This document shows, one piece after another, positions 36,274-46,852 of a stretch of 64,000 nucleotides of DNA. The DNA comes from Rhodamnia argentea (Eukaryota; Streptophyta; Magnoliopsida; Myrtales; Myrtaceae). Each line of letters opens with the position of its first letter. Position 1 is the first letter of the stretch. The stretch covers positions 21,363,595 to 21,427,594 of the forward strand of contig NC_063160.1 in NCBI RefSeq assembly GCF_020921035.1. The letters run 5' to 3'. The translations under genes and the position numbers were made by a program. The notes under the pieces are model-generated. The model was not told where the DNA came from, did no database searches, and worked only from the letters and a program-made list of their open reading frames with translations.

Positions 36274-36875
36274 ATACTAATTGGACAAAATCATGGCTAA
36301 TGCTGTAGTCCATTTCTACTTTTGACCTTCGGCTTGTGGGATCCAAAGGTTATGTGTGGAGGAGTCGTTTCTAATATGGTAATGCTACACGTGCTTTTTG
36401 ATTTATCATTGAATTTCGTGGTGTAGATTTAAATTGGACGGTACGATTTTCGTCTTCTCGTGGAATGGAACTAGCTGAAAATCTTGAAATTTGAAACCCA
36501 CTTAAATCAGAGATGAGCTTGGGTTCAATTTCTTGACATTGCAAGTGACATTCTCTCCCTGAATGGGAGCTTTTCTCTGTCTCGATTTCGATCTGAGAGT
36601 TTTTCCACATCTTCCTTCACGCCTCCAGTGAAACCTTCATCTCCACCACCCCACGACCCTGCCCTTCCATTTCCGTCGCAGCACGCCGCCATAATTTTTG
36701 GCCGCGCCACCGTCTTGTTGTGGTTTCCTCCTCCACTCGATAAGTGCCCAAGAAGTTTCTCTCTGGGTTACGTCGCTGCAATATGCTGAGTTTAAGGTTT
36801 TGTTTTCGTTGTTCCTTTGGCATCTTTTGGATCGACAGGAGTATTGATTTGGAAGTCTGTACGTATTGAGGTGCC
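36274..36875. other. 3' flank of dirigent C and leader of LINE piece
   Basis: To about 36490 it is the dirigent 3' flank seen in other copies. 36,500-36,875 is unique and may be LINE 5' sequence, but no clear ORF1 is read there. Confidence 0.4.
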
Positions 36876-37480
36876 ATGAATATAATAGCCTGGTATTGTT
36901 ATGAACCCATGAGAATTACTTTTGGTCATGCACCATGTGTATTTCAAGAAAGACTAATTTTGTGGGAGGAGTTGAAAAACATTCAATTGAGAAACCATCT
37001 TCCTTGGATTTGCTTGGGAGACTTCAATGAAATACTCGATCATTGAGAGAAGGTTGGAAAGGGGGACGGCTAAGCACTATCGATTCACAGCATTTCAACA
37101 CTTTTTTGAATGAATGTTACTGAATGGAAGTGGAATGCAAGGGGGTGCGCGTTCACATGGGCAAATAATAGAGAAGGGGATAATTTCGTGAAGCTAAAGC
37201 CTATGCCTTAGTCTTACTTGCGATTGGGTCAGGTCACAGCGCAATTTTATTGTCTCTATCCCCTGATACTAAGGAAAGGAAAAAAAGAATTCAAATTTTG
37301 AAGCCTGCTGGCTCGAGGAGGAAGAATGCAGCAAGCTGGTTAAAGAAGTGTGGGATTTCCCAGTGGCAAAGAGAGAAGATTTACTGAGTAAATTGAATGG
37401 GGTATCAAGAATACTTGTTGTTTGGAGCAGGAAAAAATTCTCGAATGCTAGAGGCAAATCAGTGGGCCGATTCTCAGTTC
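36876..37480 (+). mobile_element. LINE fragment, plus strand, internally deleted
   Basis: Starts MNIIAWYCYEPMRITF, in which an ORF2 start (MNIIAWYC, compare MKILSWTC at 1003) is joined in frame to MRITFGHAPCVFQERL, removing about 80 codons of the endonuclease. It goes on WEELKNIQLRNHLPWICLGD, FNEILDH and a stop, then FTWANNREGD, and in another frame FKFEACWLEEEECSKLVKE and VWSRKKFSNA. There are several frameshifts and stops. No reverse transcriptase, no poly(A) tail. Dirigent-type flank resumes at about 37510. Confidence 0.8.
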
Positions 37481-37942
37481 CAGGTAGGAACTGGCTTACC
37501 CTAAAACTGACACCCCTACTGCATATGTAGAGACCATTTGCCTTCTTTAACATGCTCTTTCGTGCAAAGCATGCCCTTGCATCTGACAAAAAAGAGTCCG
37601 GCTAGCCTGACGGTAGCAACGGTTCACCTTCGGCCACACTTTCTTATGGATGAATTGGGGGTCATTTTCTTTTAATTCCCACTTTCCCCACATAATTTAG
37701 GATTAGATTAGAGAAATTGGAAAGGAAAATTGTTAGCTAACATTACCGAAATCACAATTGGAAAAATCCGAGTAAGTGGAACATTTTGAAAATGAAGAAT
37801 GGAAAAGCTATTTAAATCCAAAATACAAGATTATCACGAGTAAAAATATATTATCACTAACATTTGCGAACGGCATCCTCCAAATCCCTTCTTTGGTAGA
37901 GAATGATATTGACTCCTTTAAAAGTTGCAATTAATTTTTTTT

Positions 37943-38649
37943 GGGGAATTGTCAAAAAAGACATAAACCTATTGTACTTTTGCCAATTAAATCCTAAACC
38001 TTTTAAGTTTGCCAATTAAGTCATGCACATTTTTAGTTTTTGCTAATTGAGTCCTCTTGACCGAAAATCGCTAACGTGGATGCTGATAGTCCTACGGGGC
38101 ACAACCTGCGTTGATGTAGATAATTTTAAATGATATTATACTTGTTGAAATTTTTCTTATTTTTTTTTTTTTTACTCTGGTTTTCTTCTTCATCGGCCGG
38201 GGAAGGCCGCAACATCTCACCGACCGCAAACGAGGGTTGTGGCCATCGCCTGGCCTCACCAGCCGCGAGCAAGGCAGCCTTGCCGAGATCTCGGTGAGGG
38301 TCGTGACCCTTGCTCGTGGTCGGTGAGGCGTCACGGCCCTCGCCGGTTGTTGGCGAGGGTGTTGCGGCTCTCACCCATAACCGGCGAGAGCTAGGCAATC
38401 CTCACCCGATTCTGAAGAAGAAACTAGAGGAAAAAAATGAAATATATATATTAAATATTATTTAAAATTATCCACGTCAATGCCGATCTTGCCACGTAGG
38501 ACAGGTGGCATCTGTCGTTAGTGATTCTAGCTAATATGACTCAATTGACAAAAAGTAAAAATATTTAGTACTTAATTGATAAATTTAAAAAGTTTATGGC
38601 TGAATTGACAAAAGTGCAATCGGTTTAGAAATTTTTTGACAATTTTCCC
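37943..38649. mobile_element. Inverted-repeat (MITE-like) element with GC-rich core
   Basis: Arms of about 150 bp: GGGGAATTGTCAAAAAAG at the left and ...GACAATTTTCCC at the right, with TTGTACTTTTGCCAATTAA mirrored by TGACAAAAGTGCAATCGG. The core (about 38190-38410) is GC-rich with CGAGGGT / ACCCTCG type repeats. About 707 bp, noncoding. It is the clearest member of the family also at 12.9, 51.9 and 56.4 kb. Confidence 0.75.
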
Positions 38650-38968
38650 AAAAATTTTAAGTTTACTTCAATCTTCTCTTTGATGGAAAAATATCCACTT
38701 CCTGGGATTTTTCTATTTGTTTATTCGGTATTGTTGGCTAATCATTTTCCTTTTGAAATTCTCTAATCTAATGCTAAATTAAGCCAGGAAAAATAGGGAG
38801 ACATGAGAAGTAAAAAGAAAATTGAAACCGGTGGAACCAGTCTCCACTCCACCACTTTTTCAATAAAATTTTGTGGCTGAAATTCAACCGTTTGTTTTGC
38901 AAAATAACGGCACCGTCAGCGAATCATTGTCGGACTAAAAAAATCGTTGGAGTCAATTTCCGAATCAA
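38650..38968. other. Short flank upstream of dirigent locus D
   Basis: AT-rich sequence, not clearly shared with the other loci. No gene. Confidence 0.4.
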
Positions 38969-39263
38969 AGACCGCAAAGACGATGCAAAGTCGGTGCTAA
39001 TGCAAAGATTGACTCAGCGGTCCCACCTGAAGCTTTTGATTTTCTCAGATTGATTTGGTCCTATGGCCGATTAAGACATATGTCCACGCCCGTCCATGTA
39101 TATGGCCCACGCGTTCGATAAAGGAGACAACATGATGAAGTCTGTCGCCAGCCAAAAGGCACGAGCAATTAGTGATTAATTTCGACAACCTTTGTTGCTT
39201 CTTTCTCTAAAGGTGTCTTCTTTTCATAAGTCCCCTTTCAGAAGTTCATTTTCGCCTACAAAT
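38969..39263 (+). promoter_or_regulatory. Dirigent promoter block, locus D
   Basis: Begins CGAATCAAAGACCGCAAAGACG and keeps the block shared by A, E, F and G, but with an added ~120 bp containing TTGACTCA (W-box core). The TATA position reads TACAAAT at 39257-39263, a T-to-C change from the TATAAAT of the other copies, 44 bp before the ATG. Confidence 0.5.
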
Positions 39264-39306
39264 TCCTTCCAATAGTATCCATTTTCCCAACATTGAAAGA
39301 GAGGAG

Positions 39307-39891
39307 ATGGCAAAGCCATGTTTAACGGCGATGGTGGTGGCGGCTCTTGCTCTGGTGGCCTCAGCCGTGACGCTCGCCCGTGCCGAGGCGGATGACCCCG
39401 AGAAGGTGGACGCTTGGTTCACTAGGCTCAGTCACGCCGAGCGCAAGACCACGCGCCTCCACTTCTACTTCCACGACACGCTCTCTGGCAAGAACCCCAC
39501 CGCAGTACGCGTCGCCGAGGCCACGATGACCGAGAAGTCCCCGACGCTTTTTGGGTTGGTAAACATGATCGATGACCCGTTAACTGAGGGGCCCGAGCCA
39601 GAGTCCCCCCTTGTCGGTCGGGCTCAAGGATTCTACGCCTCAGCCGGGCTGGAGTCGCTGGGCCTGCACATGAATGTGAATCTCATATTCATAAGTCCCG
39701 AGTACAACGGTAGCACTCTGAGCATATTAGGCCACAACCCAGCGCTCGAGACCTATCGAGAGATGCCCATCATCGGCGGCACCGGCGTTTTCCGGCTGGC
39801 GAGCGGAGTCGCAACGGCGAAGACGTACTTTTTCAACCTCACCACCGGTGATGCTATAGTTGAATATAAAGTCATAGCTATGCATTACTAG
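39307..39891 (+). CDS. Dirigent protein, locus D
   Basis: Single exon, 194 residues. Signal peptide 1 to about 26 (VVAALALVASAVTLARA), then the full dirigent domain. Key residues: His52 and Asp57 (LHFYFHD), Asp89-Asp90 (IDDPLTEGPEPE), GRAQGFY at 104-110, Arg163 (GVFRLASG), and TTGDAVVEY near the end. N-glycosylation sites NGST (134) and NLT (177). It matches the family consensus at every position I can judge, so it should be a working apoplastic dirigent protein. Higher GC than the surrounding AT-rich flanks, as for all copies. The start is set by the signal peptide and the purine-rich leader GAAAGAGAGGAG. Confidence 0.95.
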   Translation: MAKPCLTAMVVAALALVASAVTLARAEADDPEKVDAWFTRLSHAERKTTRLHFYFHDTLSGKNPTAVRVAEATMTEKSPTLFGLVNMIDDPLTEGPEPESPLVGRAQGFYASAGLESLGLHMNVNLIFISPEYNGSTLSILGHNPALETYREMPIIGGTGVFRLASGVATAKTYFFNLTTGDAIVEYKVIAMHY

Positions 39892-40269
39892 ACACCGAGT
39901 GGATATATCGTGGCTTATGTTGTAGTCCACTTCTTCTTTTTCTTTTTTGGCCTTTGATTTTGTGCGGTCCAAAGGTTGTGGAGTAATCACCTCGTTTGTA
40001 GTTGTGTGTAGATGTCCTGTCGTTTCCAATTTGGTAATCTCTACGTGCTCTGTGATTTTTCATTGATTTTGTGTGGCTTTGGATGAACTAAATTGGACTC
40101 GGTTTATCACCGAGTTGGTAATATACAAAGAGAACTTGCTGAAAACGTCAATGATTTTACCCACCTAATAATTATGAAATTTGAAGCAATCGACGTGAAT
40201 TTTTTTTTTTTTTTTTTTTTGGTATTTTTGGAATGCTTAATTTAAAATTATTGAAACCCATGGTTATTT
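39892..40269. other. 3' flank of dirigent D, with poly-T run
   Basis: Dirigent 3' flank shared with C; a run of about 22 T at 40201-40222. No gene. Confidence 0.5.
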
Positions 40270-41450
40270 ATTCATTTGGTTTTGATACAAGAACTATTGG
40301 GAGTGCGCAATAGAAGTCCGATAGCTTCACTCGGAGAGACCGCCAAGAGGGAGGTTAAGTCCGAGCCCGTCAACATATCTAGTTGGACCCACCTTCACTC
40401 AAAAGCTTAAGTCAATGAGTTATGAGTCAACTTGGATATATTAACAACTCAATATCACATCAATTATCCGATGTACAACTTCTCTAACACAGCTCACACA
40501 TGCATCCTATCTCCCCGTCACGTGAATTTATCTCAACTTGACTCTCCAAATCATTGCAATGCACCCGCAACTATGCACCACAATCAACCAACATCAACTG
40601 CTCGCTTGGGATTGCATCACCCATGGTCTCAATCTTGCGTCACCGGACCAACTCCACGGTCTTTTCTTGCTAAGACTTGCTTTACCGGACCAACTGTCCA
40701 TGGTCGCTTCTCGCCAAACCAACCGTGATGGCAATTTCCACCCAAAACAAGTGTCGATAATGAGACTTCTTCCTTGAGATATTCACCAAACACCAGGGCT
40801 GATTGGAGGCCCATCAATCAAGCATCGGTTCTAATACCAATTGTTGCACAGAACAAGCGATTGAAAAATAAATAGACATAACAAGAAAATAAATCGGACA
40901 TCATATGTACATGGTTCGATCGTAGAGAGCTACGTCCACGGGGAGAACGGCAACGAATTCCACTATAGATCAAGTGATACAATTGGGAGATTACAAACCA
41001 CATTCGAGTTACTCAAACACTCTCGGTGTTTCTCAACCCCAATTGCATCAAATAACCCGTAAGTGTTTAGCCTCGCAATACCTCGTGAAATAATCTCTCA
41101 ATCTCACAAATGAATTAATACTTGATGTAATTCCACGAGAATGTCCACTGCCGAGCACTCATGAAAAACGGTGCTTTAATAACAATTTTACGGCCACGAC
41201 GTTGAAGAAGCACGAAGAAGTCTTCTGTGCATATCCACCATTGGATATGAATACCGGTGGAAATAATTATTTCCGTTTTCGAATCCAACTGGAAGTTCAA
41301 TTCTGTAAATATCCTCCCTTTTTTCAATTTTATTTGCTTGGCTGGCAAAACTTGTCCACCAAGTAAATTTATATCAAGACAATATAAGAAAATCCCCAAA
41401 TTGGAATCCAATGCCCAAAAATAAAGGGTAGTTTCCTCAGTTGACTTCAA
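40270..41450 (-). mobile_element. LTR-retrotransposon remnant (probably copia type)
   Basis: Read on the minus strand, ...TGTGCAACA at about 40842 is followed by TGGTATTAGAACC, which resembles the initiator-Met tRNA primer-binding site. That places an LTR at about 40842 to roughly 41,450 and leader sequence at 40,270-40,840. No gag or pol coding is seen. Both outer ends are uncertain. It is a short, old and incomplete fossil that sits in a dirigent 3' flank. Confidence 0.5.
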
Positions 41451-42612
41451 CGCATGTATGCCCCTTTATTTTTCTTTCTTTCTAATTTCCATGATCAAGA
41501 AGCACTTTACTTTATCTATTTCTAAAATTCATATTTTCTCTTCGAGCTCAAACTCGAAACATATTTTAACAAGAACCGTCTCACGATAAGCTCAATTAAC
41601 CAGCTAAGGATAATAACACTTAGTGCTCTATGTCCGTTCAACTTTATAATTGGAATAGGTGCAATTTGAACTCGAAAGATGTGACACGACGCGGTTCCAC
41701 CTAGAGATGAGACATTGAACGAGCTATTTGTTTTGACCTTAGCACGTACCTACTCGTTCACGCAGTTTTTTTATCCCTAATATTTGAATAGTGGTATGCC
41801 ACGAATCTTTAAAATTTTGCCACTTTGGTTGCCCAACCTTTTTCGACCCTCTTTATTTTTCTCATTCAGGAAAATCCAAAGGCATAATTGTAATTAACCG
41901 GTTACCCGAAGAGGAACTAATATAACAATTCACCGCCATGATCCTACTTATTTCTCAATTCTCTAGTTCGAACACACAATCATCTGATTTTTCAGTCGAA
42001 GTATAGAAAAGTGATTAGGCAATTGTAATCCAGATTCGCTATTTAAACACCGGCTTCCACAACCCTTGAAAAAACAAAAGGGCATAGAGAAGTGTGTCGT
42101 CAACGACGTTCCGATTGCAAGACCACATTATAGAAGATGATGTCAGGGAGATGGCGCTAATTGACCGAACCAACATATTTGTTGGCCCGAGAAACTTTAC
42201 TACATACCAAACGCAAATATTCAATTATTGGGTCCTAGACGTGAATCACGACATTTCATTACTTACGATTCATATTATAAACCTCGATGTGAGAGAATAG
42301 ATCATATTGGAAAAAATCTATGTGCTTTGCCATGGATTACGATGTCACTTTATACTTGTCAAAAACAGGCTATTATAAAAGGAAATTACTAGCCCGAGAC
42401 AATCTTGTCGATTATTTCTGACCACACGATCTCTCAATCAATGAATGCTTCATGCAAAACATGATGTGATAGTGTGTGGATTTACGGTTGAGATTTTACC
42501 GACCCCGATAGTACTGTTAGAGAAACATTTCCCATTATAAAAAAATTGGACGATGCATGAAAACTTAAGTACAATTACGTTACCAAATTATATTGCGCTT
42601 CACACATCTTAG
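41451..42612. other. Dirigent-unit flank, no gene
   Basis: 41.6-42.3 kb recurs at 47.4-47.56 kb and 49.05-49.35 kb, where later elements split it. No coding sequence. Confidence 0.5.
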
Positions 42613-42894
42613 GAGAAAATTACCCAAAAAGTTCTGAATCTATTGTACGGCGGTTAATTCAGTCATAAACCTCTCAATTGTGTCAATTTAGTCCTAAACA
42701 TCTTGACAAGTCATCAATTAAGTCTTAATTGTCAAAAGGTTTAGGTTGTAATAGTCATAAACAAATTGTCAAAAGGTTTGGGTCTTAATTGGCAAATCAT
42801 TCAAAATGTTTGGGATTAGATTGGTGCTATTGAAAAGTGTAGGAATGAATTTCCCACTGTACAATAGATTTAGGACGTTTTGGACAATTATCCT
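42613..42894. mobile_element. Short inverted-repeat element
   Basis: Left GGAGAAAATTACCCAAAAAG and right ...TTTTGGACAATTATCCT are inverted. The outside bases read CACATCTTA and CACATCGTG, six of nine matching, a possible worn 9-bp target duplication. The related flank at 49.35 kb lacks the element. Noncoding. Confidence 0.6.
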
Positions 42895-43329
42895 CACATC
42901 GTGTTCTCGTAGTGACCGGTGATAGATGGGCACATTAGTCGCAACTACATACAAATGGCTAAGGTCGTCTCTCGATTTCCTAACGTACATACTCTATACG
43001 TTCTATCCATCGAGAGCTGCCAAAGTAAAAGGGAGACTAGAGAGAAGGACCTAAGTAAAGAAGCTCGATTAGAATCAAATCCGTTGGTTCCACACACTGT
43101 CCATTTCACTAATTAGGTGTCGATTTTATGGGAAGCTATGTAATGTATTGTAATCTCGAGTTAATGTCTTATTTATATTGGATTGGCGACTTTCGGAGCG
43201 TTCTTCATTAATAATCCTTCTATTGTGACAAAAAAATATGTAATATGTTGATATAAATCATTCTCTACATTCAAATTTTCTTTCACTAATTAAATGAAAT
43301 TACTATATATTTACATACCATACGAATGT
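42895..43329. other. Dirigent-unit flank upstream of locus E
   Basis: Matches about 49.4-49.75 kb and, less closely, 33.45-33.9 kb. No gene. Confidence 0.5.
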
Positions 43330-43650
43330 AGAAATTTTGGGAAATGACATCACAAGTGCGATAACTGTCATACGAGGCTCGCTTTGACGTCATAATTTTT
43401 CAATCGATCATTTAAATGCCATCACTTATTAAAGAAAAAATCTCACTTGAGCAGCATTAGTTAACGATTTCCCTTGCCCAAAAATCCGATATGGTACTAG
43501 AATTTGTGGCACTTGGGGTGATTTTTTTAAGTTATGGCACACTAATGATCCGTCAAAAAGCTATGACACTTGTGGCGAATGATTTTTTACATGTTATGGC
43601 ACTTAAGAGATCGATTGAAAAGTCATGACACCAAGATAAACCACGTACAA
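43330..43650. repeat. Worn copy of the 44.1-kb MITE family
   Basis: Phrases such as GACATCACAAGTGCGATAAC and GTGGCACTTGGGGTG mirror the ends of the fresh element at 44117-44542. Equivalent worn copies precede the other dirigent loci (about 18.77, 29.88, 35.2, 49.78 and 51.67 kb), so this insertion predates the tandem amplification. Confidence 0.55.
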
Positions 43651-43780
43651 ATGTTCTGACACTTATGATGCCTTTTTATATTTAGAATTAATATGCCTTT
43701 TTAACATGTCATCTCGTGCAAAGCATGGCATGTTTTTTATTTACCTAAAACGTGCAAAAAATTCATTTTATTATTGTCAA

Positions 43781-43940
43781 TTTCGCTAAACGCAAAGACG
43801 ATGTGACTTGATACCGCAAAGATGATGACTTAACAATAATGGAGTCGGACTAATTGGTGATTGGTTTCGACATGTTTCTTCCGTCTCTTAAGATGTATTC
43901 TTTCGTAGTCTCCTGTTTGAGTTCATTTTGGCCTATAAAT
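43781..43940 (+). promoter_or_regulatory. Dirigent promoter block and TATA box, locus E
   Basis: CGCAAAGACGATGTGACTTG begins the shared block; the inner part CGCAAAGA-GATGACTTAACAA is present twice here. TATAAAT lies at 43934-43940, 49 bp before the ATG. Confidence 0.55.
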
Positions 43941-43988
43941 TCTTTCCAACTGTATCGTTTTTCTCAACAATTTCAGATTGAAAGAGAG

Positions 43989-45014
43989 ATGGCGAAGCTA
44001 GGTTTAATTGCAATGGGGGCGGTGGCTCTTGCGCTGGTGGCTACGGCCGCGACACTCGCTCGTGCTAAGTCGGATGACCCCGAGAAGGTCAATGCATGGT
44101 TCAGAGGGCTTAGCCAGGTTTAAGTACATCCCAAGTGCCATAAGTTGTGTACGGCGCTCACTTTAGTGCCAAAACTTTCAAATCGATCACTTTAGTGCTA
44201 AGTTTTTGTAACTTCAATCACTTAAGTACCAAAACTTTCAAAACGATCACTTAAGTGCCAACTTTTTTAAAAACAATCATTTAAGTGCCAATGTTTTTAA
44301 AAAACAATCACTTTAGTGTCAAATTCACCGAGCCACGTCATCTCAAATATTAATAAAAATAGTACATGTCGAATTTTCGGCAAGCCACGTTAGCTCCGGC
44401 ACTAAAGTGATCGTTTTTAAAAGAAGTTGGCACTTAAGTGATCGAAGTTACAAAAACTTAACACTAAAGTGATCGATTTGGAAGTTTTGACACTAAAGTG
44501 AGCGTCAGACACAACCTATGGCACTTGTGGTGTACTTAAGCCGCTTAGCCACGCAAAGCACAAGACCACACACCTTCACTTCTACTTACATGACACGCTC
44601 TCGGGCAAGAGCCCCACAGTGGTGCGAGCCGCCGAGGCCGCAATGACCAAGACTTCCCCCACGCTATTCGGGGCAGTCAACATCCTCGACGACCCATTGA
44701 CCGAGGGGCCCGAGCTCGCTTCTCCCCTCGTGGGCTGGGCTCAGTGGTTCTATGCCTTGACCGGGCTCAAGTCGATGGCCCTACTCATGTACATGAACCT
44801 CGTATTCACAAGCCTGGACCACAACGGCAGCACTCTGAGCATGTTGGGCCGCAACCCACCGTTCGAGTTCCAGACTTATCAGGAGATGCCCATTGTAGGC
44901 GGGACCGGGGTTTTTCAGCTGGCGAGCGGAATAGCAACGGCGAAGACGTACTTTTTCAACTCCACCACCGGCGATGCGGTAGTTGAATATAATGTAATAT
45001 CTGTGCATTACTAG
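43989..45014 (+). pseudogene. Dirigent locus E, split by a MITE
   Basis: The 5' part (43989-44116) encodes MAKLGLIAMGAVALALVATA, ADDPEKVNAWFRG-type sequence (SDDPEKVNAWFRGLS). The 426-bp element at 44117 then brings a stop after two codons. The 3' part, from 44552, continues HAKHKTTHLHFYLHDTLSGK, on through DDPLTEGPEL, NGSTLSMLGRNPP and GGTGVFQLASG to the end VISVHY. Outside the insertion the frame is open throughout, unlike the other broken copies. It does have odd residues: VFQL in place of the family's VFRL (the conserved Arg), and a 2-residue insertion in NPPFEFQTYQEM. Confidence 0.9.
44117..44542. mobile_element. Mutator-type MITE inside dirigent locus E
   Basis: Starts GGTTTAAGTACATCCCAAGTG and ends CACTTGTGGTGTACTTAAGCC. 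The arms are inverted repeats of more than 110 bp, so a transcript would fold into a long hairpin. It is flanked by an exact 9-bp direct repeat, GCTTAGCCA (44108-44116 and 44543-44551), the hallmark length of Mutator-like insertion. Noncoding, 426 bp. The perfect target duplication argues for a young insertion, though the arms differ from each other at many bases. Confidence 0.9.
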
Positions 45015-45594
45015 ACACTTTGGACATGTAATCGCTCATGTTACAGTCCACATCTCCTTTCATTTTGACCTTTTGGATTTATGCAGGCCAAATGTCATGG
45101 CGTAATTATATCGTTGTAGCTTGTGCGTGGATGAGGTGGTGTCCTTTCATTTGGGAATGCTTTTGAAGTGCTTTTCGATTTTCATTGATCCCGTGGTGGA
45201 GATTGAAATTGGACTTTGGGTTATCTTTTTGGGAGGCTTTAGTTTGGACTCGGATTATCGCTAGAAGAGAGATCCAGCCACCAGACTGAAATACGAAGAA
45301 AGTAGATGATGTGCAAGTTTCGCCATCTTGAAAAATACAAACTTTCTGAATATGTCAATGATTTTACCCACCTAATAATTCTGAAATTTGAAGTGGTAGA
45401 CATCAAAATTAACTTTTTGATTTGGGAATTTCGTATTATAAAATTGCTGAAACCCAACATTACGTAGGGATTTCGTTTTCCGTATGAAAACTGTCCTAGA
45501 AAGCCAAACTAGCTAAGCACAAGCACCCTTAACAATATATCCAGCGCTCTACGTCTACTCAACTTAAGAATTGGAATAAGTGCATTCAAGATTA
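45015..45594. other. 3' flank of dirigent locus E
   Basis: Shared with 51,033-51,540 and 53,686-54,500. No gene. Confidence 0.5.
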
Positions 45595-46852
45595 GAGAAA
45601 TTGACACAAATAATCCCTAAACGTTGGCCCAATATGTAGTGTCATCATTGAACTTTTGAATTGGCATTATTTTTAAATGTTCAATGTAGTCCCCTAATTT
45701 TTCATAACAAAAATTCAAAAAAAAATCATAATTACATTATTGTTCGGCCTTTAGAGTATCTTTTACTCTCAATCTATTTCCTAAATTAACAAAAAAAAAT
45801 AATATGGCTTTTTTATTACTTTTTTTACCTTTTTGGTTTTTACAAATATGATGGTAGTTCCATTTATGCAACTTTACTTTATGATCTATATAATAGTAAA
45901 AGTAGAGCCTCTTTAAAATTTGTATCGGGTTGACATTCCTACTATTATAATTCACAATTTCCTGATTTAACTAAATTTACTCAAGAAAACCCAAAACCCA
46001 AAACTCTGAAAATTTTATCTATCTATAAAATTAGGAAGAAGAATTCAATTAATATAAGCACAAGAAAAAGAAAGCAGCATAAATATTATTAAAAAAAAAG
46101 TAGCATAAATGGTCCATAAACTTTGGTCTAATGTTCAATATAGTCCATGAACTTTTAACTTTTTCAATTTGGTCCCCAAACATTGGTTCAATGTGCAATG
46201 TCATCCCTAAACTTTTTATTTATTCAATATGATCCCTATACTTTGGTCCAATGCTTCATGTGTCCCTAAACTTTTAAACATTTTCAAATAGTCTAGGACT
46301 ACATTAAACATTTATTAGTAGTTCAAGGACTATAGTAAACAAATTGAAATTTCAAGAACAACATTTTACATTGAACCAAAGTTTAGGGACCACATTGAGC
46401 AAATTAAAAGTTTAAGGACCGTATTGCACATAGAATCAAAGTTCGAAAATCATATTGAACATATGCAAAATCTATAAATTATTTAATATCTTATTTTTAA
46501 AAAGAAAGAAATATGAATCCAATGTAACTATAAATGAAATAATAGGAACATTTATAAGACCCAAAAGTTCAAAAAAGAAAATAAAAATATACGGTATTTA
46601 TTGCTGATTTAAGACATGGAATGAAATGAAAAGATACTCTAAAATATGGGCAAAAGTGTAATTATGAGAACTTACAAAATTGCTGATTTGACTTTGTTGT
46701 GGAAAGTCGAGAGACCAAATTGAACAATTGAAAGTTTGGGGACTGGATTGAACACTTAGGAATAATTCAAGAACTAAATTGAGAGGATTAAAAATCCAAG
46801 GATGAAATTACACATCGGACCAAAATTTAGATATTATTTGTGTAATTTTCTT
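45595..46852. mobile_element. Inverted-repeat element, about 1.26 kb
   Basis: Left GAGAAATTGACACAAATAAT is inverted at the right (...ATTTGTGTAATTTTCTT). Inside are many alternating phrases like GGTCCCTAAACTTT / AAAGTTTAGGGACC, so the element is an interrupted long palindrome. Homologous element at 54509 and a stub at about 51,555-51,670, in the same relative place after loci G and F. Noncoding. Confidence 0.65.

Noticed and set aside
40432-40777. Overlapping open frames of 98 and 79 codons
   Set aside because: They fall in the leader of an LTR-element remnant and have no gag-like or other domain.
46080-46460. Possible CRISPR-like or tandem array from repeated AAACTTTGGTCC phrases
   Set aside because: Spacing is irregular and the phrases alternate in orientation; they are the arms of an inverted-repeat transposon.
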